DNA of 64,000 nt from Corythucha ciliata (lineage: Eukaryota; Arthropoda; Insecta; Hemiptera; Tingidae): the NCBI GenBank assembly GCA_038030265.1, contig CM075939.1, forward strand, positions 8,785,253 to 8,849,252, written 5' to 3'. Positions 8,609-20,476 of this stretch are shown here, in pieces. Each line of letters begins with the position of its first letter. The first letter of the stretch is position 1. Both the position numbers and the translations under genes were made by a program. The notes beneath the pieces are model-generated. The model searched no databases and was not told the DNA's origin. It was given only the letters and a program-made list of their open reading frames with translations.

Positions 8609-11600
8609 ATGACACGAAGAAAAGTTCGAAAATCTCTAGCTACGGAAGCGGAGAAAAGTTTCAAGGGTTTCCACGTGGTCGAAGAAGTGGAAACTAGTCG
8701 ACGAGATTCTCCGGAAGACGACTCGCGAGGTAAGGTACCTCAAAATACGAACAGTTTGGTGTCCGCAGTGTTCTCTGGCGCGGTTGTCGGGGCTGTATCC
8801 GAATTCGACTTGGAACACGACGATTGGGTCATCTATAAAGAGCGGCTGGAGCATTATTTCGCGGCCAATCTAGTCGGCGAAGAACGCAAAGTGCCTGTGT
8901 TACTAACGGTAATTGGACTTCGGGCGTACTCCTTGCTGAGGGATCTGTGTGATCCAGTTCCACCAAGCTCATTGTCTTACGAGGAGCTCGTCGAGAAATT
9001 AACCGGTCATTTCGCCAAGGCGGTGAGCGTTTACCGGCAACGAGTAGTTTTCTACTCACTTCGTCAGTTTCAAGGGGAAACTGTCAACTCTTAGTTTGTT
9101 CGCATCAAAAATGCGGCGTTATTGTGTCGCTTTGGAGCACTTCTTGACGAAAAAGTGAAGGACAAATTCGTTACTGGAATGCATACAGGGCGTGTGCTTG
9201 ACAGACTCTGCGAAGAAGACGAGTCCAAACCACTTTCGACGCTTTTAGAAATAGCGGTTCAGAAAGCGGCCAGTCTCTTATCATCGGCATCGTCGGCGGA
9301 CGTTCATTTCACGGCAAAAAGTGGCCAGAGAGGCCACCGTATTCCTTCGTCCGGCAGGAGCAAGCCGAATTTTCGATTAACGGGACAGACGTCGCAGAGT
9401 CCAGGGTCAAATCGGTCGGCGGGACAAACTACGCAGAATTCAGGTTCTTCGAAGAGTTTCGAAAGGTCAACGTCGTGCGAGGTATGCGGTAAACCGAACC
9501 ATTCGTCGAAAACGTGCAAGTACAAAAATTAGAAGTGTAAAGGGTGTCAGCAAGTAGGGCATTTAATCTCTGTTTGCAAATCCACTAAAAAAACACACTT
9601 TTTAGACTCTTGTGTTGACGACGTTTTTCAGGTAAATGATCAGTCCAACGGGTCTGTTCTGCCTATTTTTGTGACGATCCAAGTTAATCAAGTTCCCGTA
9701 CAGTTTGAGGTAAATACGGGCAGTGGTGTGTCCATTGTGCCTAGCAGGGTTTTGTCAAAGCTTCCGAATGTTACAGTAAATCCCACCCATGTAACTTTAA
9801 GAACCTATGACGGCGGTTCGATAATTCCGAAAGGAGAAATTCACGTGGTCGTATCGTACAAGGGGCAAGAATTCATGGCGAGGTTCTTGGTTGTTGAGAA
9901 GGGTGTCAGACCGCTGCTGGGCCGGGATTTGTTGCAAACTTTGAAATTAAAAGTGGACGTTCATTTAAATATCTCGGAATTGACGGTTGAGGGTCTCGTG
10001 GAAAGACATAAAAAATTATTTACAGGCAAATTAGGGGAGTATAAATTGACTAAAGTGGATTTCGAAGAAGATAAAGACGTTGCCCCTATATTTGTTAAGC
10101 CCAGGCCAATTCCCTTTGCCTTTAAGGAAAAGGTAGAGGCGGAACTCGTAAAGCTGGAGGCGGCAGGGGTCATTACTAAAGTCGAGCATACGGATTGGGG
10201 AACGCCGTTGGTGCCAGTGCCTAAAGCCGATGGCACTCTGAGGCTTTTTGCAGACTACAAAACCACTATTAACAGGTACCTTCACGATTTTAATTATCCA
10301 CTTCCTCGATAGATGACGTTTTCGCGAGCCTCCAAGGGGGACAACAATTTTTTAAATTAGATGTGTACAATGCTTACAACCAGTTGGTTTTAGGGGAGCG
10401 AACCCGACATTTGTTGGCTTGGAGTACTCACAAAGGGCAGTACTTAGTCAATAGGTTGCCGTACGGTAGTAAACCGGCATGTTCCTTATTCCAACGAGAA
10501 ATGGAACGGGTACTTCAGGGTATTCCTGGCGTTGTCAATTTCTTGGACGGCATTATCGTCAAGGGCAAAGATGAACAGGACCATCTAAAAAATTTGTCGA
10601 CGACGTTACGAAGGTTGGAAGAGGCAGGTCTCACCCTGAACCTTAAGAAATGTAGGTTTTTCGAATCTGAAGTGTCTTATCTCGGACACAATTTCAAAGG
10701 ACGGTCTAAGGAAAAACCCGGAAAAAGTTGAGGCGATTTTAAAGGCACCGGAACCAACAAATGTGGCTTCGTTGCAAACTTTTTTGGGTATGGCCCAATA
10801 TTACACGAAATTCGTCCCGGATTTTTCGACGATTTTGTTTCCTTTGTTTCAACTTTTGAAAAAGGAGGTTCCTTTTAGCTGGACAACAAAGTGTCAGGAA
10901 GCATTTGATAAAATCAAAAAGCTGTTGGCCTCAGACGTAGTTTTGACGCACTATGATCCAACCAAACCGCTTAAGCTAGTTTGTGACGCTTCTCAAAATG
11001 GTATCGGCGCTGTTTTGGTGCGTCCATCAGGCGATGGCACGGAACGCCCGGTGGCGTACGCGTCAAGGACGTTGTCGGATGCCGAGTCCAGGTATTCCGT
11101 TATACACAAAGAGGCTCTGGCCATCTACTGGACTACGCAGAAATTTTTTCAGTGTTTGGCAGGGAGACATTTTGAACTGGTCTCGGACCATCGACCACTT
11201 CAGGCCTTATTTGGTGAGTCGAGGGGTTTGCCCAAAATCGCAGCAGGCCGTTTGCAACGTTGGGCCGTCCATTTGTCGGGGTTCGATTACTCTTTTAAAC
11301 CTGTGCAAGGGAAACTGAATGTGGTTGCGGACGGATTGTCACGTCTGCCAATGTCAAGTGAAATGGGGGAAGAGGACAAAGGAGGAGAGTACGTAAATTT
11401 CCTTTTCCAGTCGACACCAGTAACGGGGGAAACCTTACGGGAAGAATTGCAAAAAGAGGCGTCCTTGTGCAAGATCTTGGGGTATCTTAGAAACGGTTGG
11501 CCTAAACAGGTGGAAGAAGACCTAATACCGTATTTTAGACGTAAACTAGAATTGTATGAAGATCAAGGCTTGCTTTTGTGGGGGCACAGGGCAGTTATAC

Positions 11601-12705
11601 CAGCGTCGTTGAGACCTCAAATTCTAAGAGAAGTTCATTCCACCCATTTAGGGATTTCAAAAATGAAAGCACTGTGCAGATCGTATTTCTGGTGGCCAGA
11701 GTTAGACAAAGATTTGGAAAAAGTAGCCAGTTCATGTCCGTACTGTCTAGAGGCGCGTCCCGAACCCCCCAAATCGCCGTTATCAAAGTGGCCTGACACG
11801 TCTCGTCCTTTTGATAGAATTCATATTGATCATTTTAGACCAATTTTTGGGAAAACTTTTCTCTTAGTTGTCGACTCGTTCTCCAAGTGGCTGGAAGTCT
11901 ATGAAGTGCCAAAAGTAGATTCGGCAACTACGATTTCTGTATTGCAAAATATTTTTAGTCGATTTGGTTTCCCGGTTATGTTGGTTTCGGATAACGCGTC
12001 GGGATTTTCGTCCCAAGAATTTCAAAACTTTTGTACTTGTAATGGGATTCTGTTGCGACATTCGCCGCCATTTCACCCAGCAAGCAATGGGGCGGCGGAA
12101 AACGCTGTGAGAACTTGTAAATTGGGGTTAAAGAAAGCGTTGAGTGAGTCCCCTTGCGTCAAAGCGTCTTATGCGCTAAATAAGTTTCTTTTCGTTTATA
12201 GGAATACACCCCATTCCACCACCGGACAGACACCTGCCTATCTCATGTTAGGTCGGCAGCCTCGAACAAGACTCGATCTTTTGCGTTCGAACGGTTCTCA
12301 GCAGCGGGCAAGGGCCCTGGATCAACAAGTTAGGAACTTCCAGGGCACTCGTAATCAATCTTTTTCGCCGGGGGAGCGGGTGTACATAAGGGACTATAGA
12401 GATCCCCACAATAAGTCATGGGTGGCAGCGACAATTGAAAAGCCTATTGGTAATAGACTCTTTGAATGTTAAGTCGAAGACTCAGGGGTGTTACATAAAC
12501 GTCATATAGATCAAATTCAAAAGTGTGAAAGCCCGTCAAAAGTAAATGAATGTACAAGGGACCCAAATCAGGCACGAGACTGTACACTACCACTACCTAA
12601 CATTCCTTCGCCTATTTCCCCATCATCAGATATCAAAGAGCCCACCAGACTCATAAGGAAAATTAATGTTCCACAAAAATTTAAGGATTATGTCACAGGA
12701 AGTTG
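8609..12705 (+). pseudogene. Gypsy element 1 gag-pol polyprotein, broken
   Basis: Domains in order: retrotransposon gag (about 8780-9290), a CCHC zinc knuckle (CEVCGKPNHSSKTCKYKN) near 9475, aspartic protease near 9713, RT (about 10090-10720), RNase H (LVCDAS, KEALAIYW, SDHRPL; 10975-11330) and integrase (HHCC zinc finger near 11630-11750; catalytic IHIDH, SDNAS, NGAAENAV at 11820-12110). Breaks seen: in-frame stops at 9092, 9530 and 12470, and single-base frameshifts near 10309 and 10690. The protease has NTG in place of DTG (9713-9721), and the RT has FLDG instead of FLDD (10540-10551), so catalytic Asp residues of both enzymes are lost. The RNase H and integrase catalytic residues that I can see remain. 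Relatives are annotated in arthropods as K02A2.6-like proteins. Confidence 0.9.
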
Positions 12706-12867
12706 TTTAAGGATTATGCATTTTTTGTTGTTTGTCATTTTCGGAAATTTGTGGTTGAATTCTTCTGATTTTTTGTTTTATATTCGGATTTTGAGTACTA
12801 CTGTAATCTATTGAAAATATCCAAGTATTTTATGTAAATTTTAACTGAAGAAAAAAACGGGGAAAGT

Positions 12868-13035
12868 TGTAATATAGCGGTTGGCAGCATTACCAAAAAA
12901 ACTCCCGCCTGCTGGCACCTCATGGAAAAAAAGACATTGTTATTTTGATGGTTATGCACGAACCAAGGAATATTTTGAGTTAAATAAATCATGTCGTTTT
13001 CTTTTAAACTGACTCATTAAATCTAAAATATCACA
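12868..13035 (+). repeat. 3' LTR of Gypsy element 1
   Basis: 168 bp, TGTAATATAGCGG ... TATCACA. It lacks the MITE present in the 5' LTR. The two LTRs differ by two short indels and a few substitutions, indicating an older insertion than Gypsy 3. Confidence 0.85.
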
Positions 13036-13549
13036 GATAAATTCATGGTAATATCAAATTTTTCGACACCAAATCATTAAACTGAGAGCAGCACCAAAAA
13101 GTTCCATGAAAATGAATTATTTCTGACACTTCTGATTGAAAATGAGTTATTATATTGATTCTGAGCATGGAATGAAATATTTTTCGCGGCCCTGTCGCAG
13201 TCTCTAGTGAATGTACTCATGAGGCAGTAATAATTTCATTTTTGGAGCGTTTAGGCTGAAATTATCGGAGTATACGCCTGCGATGCGTATAGGTACCAAC
13301 GAGGGTAGGTTCTCCAACAGTACCAATTCAGGGTTAATCGCTACCCCCGTCACGGAGACCTTCCCAAAACGACCCGGAGCCAGAGTCAAAGTGGTCAGTT
13401 ATAGAGTCAAATTATTCGATTTCCCAGGGTGGGTGTGGTTGGAGGGAAGAGGAGGGGGGCAAATTGGCCCAGTGGTGTTGAATTGCCATTTTCACGGCCG
13501 ACCTGGACCCGTGAATTTGGGGTGACCTTGAGGTCAACCGATGACGACC
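13036..13549. other. Spacer between Gypsy elements 1 and 2
   Basis: No gene recognised. The right half (13250-13549) is less AT-rich than its surroundings and has open frames of up to 80 codons on the plus strand, which I cannot relate to anything. The last five bases (13545-13549, CGACC) are the left target-site duplication of Gypsy element 2. Confidence 0.5.
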
Positions 13550-13657
13550 TGTTATGTATCTACAGACTAGTGAAAACACATGCCTTTTAATTATTAAAAA
13601 TAAGTATAGTAAGATAAATAATCCTTTCGGTCATTGAACGGAATAAAATACACATCA
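13550..13657 (+). repeat. 5' LTR of Gypsy element 2
   Basis: 108-bp LTR starting TGTTATGTATCTACAG and ending CACATCA, unusually short for a Gypsy element. It differs from the 3' LTR mainly in the stretch AAGTATAGTAAGATAAATAATCC, where the 3' LTR has AATAAAGATTTTTC. Confidence 0.9.
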
Positions 13658-13672
13658 AATCTGTCGACGAGG

Positions 13673-16600
13673 ATGGCAGCGAACGACCTCATCCAATCGC
13701 TCATTTCGACGCTGCAAACGTTCTCACAACAGCAGCAACAAATTATTTCCTCCATTCAGCCAGCAAGCCACTCTGCTCCTAACGATAACGTGAGTCAACA
13801 TTTTCATTTTGAAAATTTCGATCCGAAAATTGAATCTTTTTTAATGTATAAAGATCGCCTTAACGTTTACTTTTCCACGAAAAGTATTCCTGATACAGCC
13901 GACGGTTCCAAATTCAAAAGTAAACTCCTGCTAAGTTTCATTGGACCTCATTACTTTCAACTTCTTACCAACCTGTCAGCTCCTCAACATCCAACCGACT
14001 TTACGTACGAGCAGCTACTACAAAAACTTGAAAAACATTTGACCCCAACGGAAAATGTTTACATAGCTCGGCACAGGTTTTCCAATGGAGTCCAAAGCTC
14101 TCAGGAATCAATTGCTGACTACGTTTCGGCCTTAAAATGTCTATCAATTCCCTGCAAGTTCCAATGTCCCTCTCCCGAATGCGCAACAAATCAATTGATG
14201 ACACATTTTTGAGTACACAGTTCATCCGTGGACTCCACAATGTCACCATTCGTGAGAAAATTCTTCAAGTAGCGTCCAGTGAAGACACACCATTCACTTT
14301 CGAACGCGCTGTACAACTTGCTTCGACATTTGAAATTTCCCAACAAAATGCTCTAGAGATGAGCCATTCTTCGGTCAATCGTCTTTCCAAAAAAAGGTCC
14401 CCTAACCCTCTTCCCAATCAAAGGCCACCATACCGTAGTCAACGTCCCACTAAATCACGTCATGACCTTGACGCGCTTAACGTCAAAAACCGTTGTTTCG
14501 TTGTGGGAACTCCAACCACACGACTCGAGACTGCCGCTGCGACGCCCGAAAATTGAAATGCTCGTCCTGCCACCGGACTGGTCACGTTTCTCGAATTTGT
14601 CTCAGTACTCTTTCCAAAAACCGTTCACATCGTCCCTCACACCCAAACGTCCATTGTATCAAACATGAAGATTTCAGTGACAACGAAATCAATCAAGTCT
14701 CGTCACCTGTTTACCAAGAGGAAGTCACCAAGGACTCTAAATTTGTCATCCCGGTCAAAGTATCTTCAACCTCAATCAACTTCGAAATTGACTCAGGTAG
14801 CCCCGTGTCAATTATTAGCAAAACGCTGTACGACTCGTTCAATTTTCCTCCATATCAACCAGCGCACCATCTTTTTACCACTTACACCGGTGCACCATTT
14901 CAACCTGCCGGCAAAATATCAGCCCCTATTCGGTACGGTAGACGACACTCTCAGCAAACCCTTTTCATTGTGGATGCTCCTTCTTCAGCGATCCTTGGCC
15001 GTTCTTGGATGAGAGCACTTGGGTTGACGATCGAATCTATCAAACACCTCAAAATGGGAATTCATCACCCGGTCAGTTCCTCCTACCTTCAACAAAAAAT
15101 TTTGACTGATTATCAAGACGTATTCGAAAAAAAAATCGGCTCCATCCCAGGCATGACTTGTCAGCTGAAGACAAAACCCTCAGTCAAACCAATCTTCCTC
15201 AAACCGCGTCCCGTACCATACGCTCTACTTGCAAAAGTTAACAAAGAGCTTGAAAATCTCGAGTTCCCAGGCGTCATTACAAAAATTGAATACAGTGAAT
15301 GGGGTTCACCCCTCGTCGTAGTTCCAAAACCAAACCAAGACGTTCGTTTATGCATAGACTTCAAAACTACGTTAAATCCCCAGCTGTTAGACGCTCGTTA
15401 TCCTATTCCAATAATCGAGGATTTATTTCATAAATGTTACAGAATGGAAAATATTTTTGTACGCTCGACCTTCACAAAGCGTACCTCCACGTTCCAGTCA
15501 ATGAGGAAAGTGCGCTTCTCCAATCGCTATCGACACACTTGGGCACGTACAAGGTGAACAAGTTAGCTTTCGGAGTGAAGACCGCTCCCAATGAGTTTCA
15601 ACGCATCATGGATGAAGCCTTCCTCTGTATTCCGGGTACAACCGTCTATTTCGACGATATAATCGTCCAAGGTTCAACATTGCTCGATTGCTACGAACGC
15701 CTCGTGATGTGCTTCGACAAACTGCGTTCATTAAACCTTCACGTCAACCTCGAAAAATGTCAATTTTTCAAAACCTCGGTCATCAAATAACGGCCGAAGG
15801 ACTACAAAAATGCGATGACAAAATAGACGCCATTCTGAAGGTTACACGTCCAAAGAACGCAGATCAAGTACGATCCTTCCTCGGTCTGGTTCTTTATTAT
15901 TCAAAGTTCATCCCTAAAGTTTCAACTTTAACAGCACCCCTTCGAGACCTTCTTCGTAATAACGTCGAATTCAATTGGACTCCCAACTGCGAAAACGCCT
16001 TCACCTTGTTAAAAAAAGACATAGTCGGCCCTAGAAATTTGGTTCCTTTTAACAATTCCTATCCCGTCATTTTAGCGACCGACGCTAGTCCCGTTGGAAT
16101 CGCAGCCGTGCTTTTTCACAGAATCGACGGGGAAGAAAAACCGGTAATTTTCATCTCTTGGGCCGTCAGGAGACTATACAATTATTTATTCGGTCGTAAA
16201 TTCACCTTAATTTGCGACAATAAACCATTAACCCACATCTTCGCCCCTTCCACGAAAATTCCAGTAATATCAGCTGCTCGCCTCCTTCGTTACGCCACTT
16301 TTCTCGGCGGATTTTCGTACAACGTTGAACATAGACGCTCTGGCCTGAACTGCAACGCTGACTATTTATCCTGGTTTCCTTTACCCCTGGATTCAGAACA
16401 CGCTACCGATGCTGAATATGACGTATCCGCTACCACAATAAAGCAGATTACATCTTCAAATTTAGTCTACGCGGACATTTTGGCAGCAACAGCCGTTGAC
16501 CCCGAGCTGAAAATCTTAAAAGATCGGTTGATGTCAGGCGCCGAAAGAAATGTTGAATTTGCGCTTCATGACGGCATTGTATTTCGAGGAAGCCGCGTGT

Positions 16601-17750
16601 ATATTCCAACTTCCTGTCGCGAAAAAATCCTGGAAGACCTTCACTCTACGCACACCGGAATCGTCAAAATGAAAGCTTTAGCTCGTCGATACGTCTATTG
16701 GCCATCCATTGATAAAGACATTGAACGGTTCATCAAGTCTTGTGCGGTATGTGCGAACCAACTATCATCTCCCTCGAAGGCCCCTCCACACGTTTGGGAA
16801 CAACCATCAACCCCCTGGTTCCGAATCCATATCGACTATGCCGGTCCAAAAAATGGATTTTATTACTTTGTCGTCGTAGATTCTTTCTCGAAGTGGATAG
16901 AAGTCGTTGCCCTCTCATATCCACCCTCAACGGCCTCCACGATTCGCCACCTTGAAAACATGTTTTCTAGATACGGCTTACCGTATACTCTCGTCTCGGA
17001 CAACGCGTCAATTTTTACTTCCGACGCTTTCAAAACTTTCTGCCGAAACTACGGCATTCGTCACTGTCTATCAGCACCCAACCACCCTGCTACAAATGGA
17101 CAGGCAGAAATCGCAGTCAAATCTTTGAAAAGAAAGCTCGAATCTGAAAACGTATCTTCAGGCAATATAATGAACTCCCTCGATAAAATTATTTTCAAGA
17201 TGAGAACGACTCCTCTGATAGACGGTAAAACACCATCCGAACTGTTTCTTGGCCGGAAAATTCGTACATCTCTCGACATCCTACGTCCCCCTCGAGAGTC
17301 TAGAAAGGACATAGTTTCGACCTATCATAACTCCAAATCGTTGAGAACCCTTCGTCTTGGTGAAAGAGTGCTTTCAAGAAATTATAGCGGTCCATGTCAA
17401 TGGAAATTAGGAGAAATCGTCCAGAAACTTGGCAAATTGCACTACATCGTGAAGCTCGACAACGGTCACACGATAAAACGGCACATCGACCAGTTAAGAG
17501 CCACGTTAGTAACAAAGGGAGACGATCCTGTTGCGCCTCGAAATCAACCAATCAAAAGAAAGTGCCATTCGAAAAACGTCTAGCTTGTTTTTACCAAGTT
17601 CCTACCATTCGCAAACAGAATAACAACACCAGCGAACAATACCCTGGGAATTCTGAAGAAACCGTCCGATCTTCATCACCTGCGACGGAACCCCTACCGC
17701 TTCGTCGCTCGATCAGGAAGAGAATTCCTAGAAGATTTTTAGATCTGTGA
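13673..17750 (+). pseudogene. Gypsy element 2 gag-pol, multiple frameshifts
   Basis: Gag starts at ATG 13673 (MAANDLIQSL), just inside the 5' LTR. Two CCHC knuckles (CFRCGNSNHTTRDC, CSSCHRTGHVSRIC) lie at about 14485-14620. Protease with DSG is at 14790 and RT runs from about 15190 to 15840 with YFDD intact at 15645-15657. The integrase core IHIDY, SDNAS and NGQAEIAVKS is at 16830-17120, preceded by an HHCC finger. The reading frame changes near 14150-14210, 14490-14560, 15430-15450, 15775 and 17560. RNase H has an in-frame loss near 16160: FIS joins directly to WAVRRLY, which removes about 20 residues including the block that normally carries the catalytic Glu. The tail encodes a basic, Ser/Pro-rich C-terminus ending at 17750. 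Confidence 0.9.
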
Positions 17751-17785
17751 AACTTCGCCACAAACTTCAAAATACAAGGGGAGAC

Positions 17786-17885
17786 TGTTATGTAGCTACA
17801 GACTAGTGAAAACACATGCCTTTTAATTATTAAAAATAAATAAAGATTTTTCATTCGGTCATTGAACGGAATAAAATACACATCA
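17786..17885 (+). repeat. 3' LTR of Gypsy element 2
   Basis: 100 bp, TGTTATGTAGCTACAG ... CACATCA, followed by the target duplication CGACC. Near-identical 100-bp LTRs occur at 40557-40656 (plus) and 31042-31141 (minus), each followed by the same flank. Confidence 0.92.
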
Positions 17886-17973
17886 CGACCCTACGAAAAA
17901 GTGAAGGAAGGATTGTTGCCAGCCAACAGCAACCACTACCGCAACATCCATAGAGATGTTATAAAACAGACAC
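17886..17973 (+). repeat. 88-bp flank shared with both palindrome arms
   Basis: The sequence right of the Gypsy 2 LTR recurs right of the LTR copy at 40657-40744, and inverted at 30954-31041, almost identically. It is open in one frame (RPYEKVKEG..., HYRNIHRDV), but I do not recognise the product. Homology stops where the element at 17976 begins. Confidence 0.85.
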
Positions 17974-17975
17974 TA

Positions 17976-18270
17976 GGGGCCGTATTCATAAACGTCACTC
18001 AAACCGAACTTAGCCTTAACTTATACTTAAATGGAAATTTTGCATTCAGAGACTTCACTTAGGGCTCAGCCAGGTGATATTTTATCTCCCCTTAAGATTT
18101 AAGTTGAGTAGAACTTGAGGCCTACTTAAGTGACGCTTAGGGCGAAATGTGAATTCATAGACCTCACTTAAATCAAACCAGCCTTATCTCAGACTTGAAA
18201 AGAAGAAAATGACCTCAAAATTTTAAGTGTACTCCCGACCACCCTTATACTAAACTTATCGAGCGTATCG
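17976..18270. mobile_element. Probable MITE with GGGCCGTATTCATAAA end
   Basis: Begins GGGGCCGTATTCATAAACGTCACTC exactly where the shared flank stops, which suggests an insertion there. Inside, ACTTAAGT/CTTAGG words recur in both orientations (18054-18200), giving partial internal dyad symmetry. The end resembles the terminus at 56430-56454 (GGGCCCGTATTCATAGTCGC on the minus strand). The right boundary and the other terminal repeat are not resolved. Confidence 0.5.
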
Positions 18271-18599
18271 AGAACAGTTGTTAGTTATCGCTTTGGAGGA
18301 TAAAATAATTATTGATTCCGACGATTTTGATGACTTAATTGCCCATCTCCCATCCCTACAGATAATAGTGAATCGCGGAATGCAGCCGGTAAAAAGCACC
18401 GCACGCGCACAGGAGGCGTCGGCGTCCCGGACAGAGGGAGAAAAAGTCTTCCAGTGTCGAGGGCCTCAGGGGCTCTTTCTTGGACTTCACAGCTGTTGAA
18501 CGCGTGGTCGTCATTTGCAATTAAATTCGCGGAGTGGCCTGAAAACGTGCGCAAGCGGTCGCCGTCCGAGCGAAAGTGGTTTTTAGCTAACTAAACCCG
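18271..18599. other. Non-coding interval, moderately GC-rich
   Basis: No recognisable gene. A GC-rich stretch at 18370-18560 has open frames on both strands of 73-81 codons with no similarity I recognise. Confidence 0.4.
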
Positions 18600-19212
18600 G
18601 TCATTATATTGATTTCAGCAAATCCCACGAAATTGCGCCCCCCAAATTGCTTTTTTTAGCGAGTGAAATTGACTTTTTAGCGAGCAAAACCCTCAAAATT
18701 TGTTATTTAGGGAGCGAAACCCGCGAAATGAAGTTTTTGTAAGCAAACCCCATAAAATTGCACTTTTAGTGCACAAATCAAATTTCATTAATGGATGATT
18801 CGTAGTGTGGAAAATCCTGCATTCCTGGCCAGAGAAATTGCTTTTATAGCGAGCGAAACTGATTTTTTCGCGAGCAAAACCCACGAAATTGGGTTTTTAG
18901 GGAGCGAAACCCCGTGAATGACCTTCCTAGCGAGTGCAATTATTGTTTCTCTAAAGCGAAGAAAACTCGCGAAAGTTCTTTTTTTTTGTCAGAACCCTGA
19001 AATAGCGAAATAGCGAGTGAAATTGGCTTTTTATGGAGCGAAACCCTTGAAATGACTAACTTGTGAATTCAGGCTTTATGGTGGCCCTTTTACGGCTAAT
19101 AGGAAAGAACGGCTAACGCTCATGATGCAAGTTTGCGGCTAAAATTGACAAAAAGTGGTAATTCACGAGCAAAAGTAAAAAAAAGTCGCCCGTTCGAGGC
19201 TAAAATGGAGAA
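18600..19212. repeat. Degenerate short-period repeat array (family 2)
   Basis: Recurring units resembling GAGCGAAACCCGCGAAATTG followed by a T-run (TTTTTAGC), every 30-40 bp, with many variants. Examples are at 18660-18680, 18690-18730, 18850-18890 and 19010-19050. The array runs into the assembly gap. Confidence 0.65.
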
Positions 19213-19712
19213 NNNNNNNNNNNNNNNNNNNNNNNNNNNNNNNNNNNNNNNNNNNNNNNNNNNNNNNNNNNNNNNNNNNNNNNNNNNNNNNNNNNNNNNN
19301 NNNNNNNNNNNNNNNNNNNNNNNNNNNNNNNNNNNNNNNNNNNNNNNNNNNNNNNNNNNNNNNNNNNNNNNNNNNNNNNNNNNNNNNNNNNNNNNNNNNN
19401 NNNNNNNNNNNNNNNNNNNNNNNNNNNNNNNNNNNNNNNNNNNNNNNNNNNNNNNNNNNNNNNNNNNNNNNNNNNNNNNNNNNNNNNNNNNNNNNNNNNN
19501 NNNNNNNNNNNNNNNNNNNNNNNNNNNNNNNNNNNNNNNNNNNNNNNNNNNNNNNNNNNNNNNNNNNNNNNNNNNNNNNNNNNNNNNNNNNNNNNNNNNN
19601 NNNNNNNNNNNNNNNNNNNNNNNNNNNNNNNNNNNNNNNNNNNNNNNNNNNNNNNNNNNNNNNNNNNNNNNNNNNNNNNNNNNNNNNNNNNNNNNNNNNN
19701 NNNNNNNNNNNN
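19213..19712. other. Assembly gap (500 N)
   Basis: Exactly 500 N. Together with the second 500-N run this is a fixed-size scaffold join, so order and orientation across it are inferred by scaffolding. Open frames reported across it are meaningless. Confidence 0.99.
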
Positions 19713-20476
19713 ATCAAATATAAGCAATAATTGGGGTAGGCGTAAATGTAAAGGCATGCTTACAATAAACAATGAAATACTGTTTTATTATGGTTAATTA
19801 CTTACCCCACCGATACAAGAGGCGAAATAAACCCAACGAAGTCACTAACAAAAGTCCGGTTTTTCGAAAAACAACACAATTAATAGTTAATAGGCTACGC
19901 ACACTACACACGGAAACTATACTGTACAAATTCAATAGACAAGGTGAAGGTATAAACAAGGGAAAAAACGAGCAAAACTAATTTCAATCAAAAGCAAGAA
20001 TCATGAAACCGGCAAAAAACACAGTGACAGAAAGGGCCCATGAGTGCGATAACATTACAAATTTTGAAGAACCTCTCACCTCATCTCAAATCTAACCCGG
20101 GTGACGTAACGGTTGCTAAGGAGGATCCCCTAGATACGAGCATACCTCTGTAGTCTATATACCTTGGAGCTCGCTGCGGTAGTAAGTGAGAGGGGGAATA
20201 TATTTAGGATCAAAATATATCAGTGCATGTCATTGTCAACGGACCATGAGGTCGACTTCCAGAATTTTCTTAAAATTTATTTATTTAAGGCCTTTTTTCG
20301 ACGAAATAGTCTTCGAAGTGGATACTTTAGGGTTTTGACATTATTGTGCGCGAGTTTAATTCGAGATTTTGTTAATTCTTTTCTTTATAGACGATTTGTT
20401 GTGTTAGGCTAGAGGCGTGTTCGCTCGTGGAAAACAATACTTCTTTTAATTATTGAGTTTTCGTGTTTTGATCATC
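19713..20476. other. Non-coding interval
   Basis: AT-rich; no gene or mobile element recognised. It contains a short region near 20090-20160 of more balanced composition (CCCGGGTGACGTAACGG) that could be promoter-like, but this is only compositional. Confidence 0.4.

Larger units (their letters stand above)
8268..13035 (+). mobile_element. Gypsy element 1 (Ty3/Gypsy, Mag-like), decayed
   Basis: LTRs at 8268-8582 and 12868-13035 bound a gag-pol region. A purine-rich tract (GAAGAAAAAAACGGGGAAAG) immediately precedes the 3' LTR. The element is homologous over gag and pol to Gypsy element 3 in this window (43801-47793). Several stops, frameshifts and lost catalytic residues make it non-autonomous. 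Confidence 0.88.
13550..17885 (+). mobile_element. Gypsy element 2 (Ty3/Gypsy), complete ends, frameshifted
   Basis: LTRs at 13550-13657 and 17786-17885 (TGTTATGTA...ATACACATCA), each flanked by CGACC (13545-13549 and 17886-17890). This is a perfect 5-bp target duplication and fixes the boundaries. A polypurine tract (CAAGGGGAGAC) precedes the 3' LTR. The LTRs differ by a 9-10 bp indel region and a few substitutions. A 3' fragment of the same insertion, with its right flank, recurs at 40264-40744 and inverted at 30954-31426. Confidence 0.93.

Noticed and set aside
12488..12814. Separate envelope-like ORF after Gypsy 1 pol
   Set aside because: The first part continues the integrase C-terminus in frame past the stop at 12470. 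The rest is short and lacks a signal peptide or an envelope-like layout.
19133..19772. Long open frames on both strands across the first N run
   Set aside because: They consist almost entirely of X from 500 N; not coding evidence.
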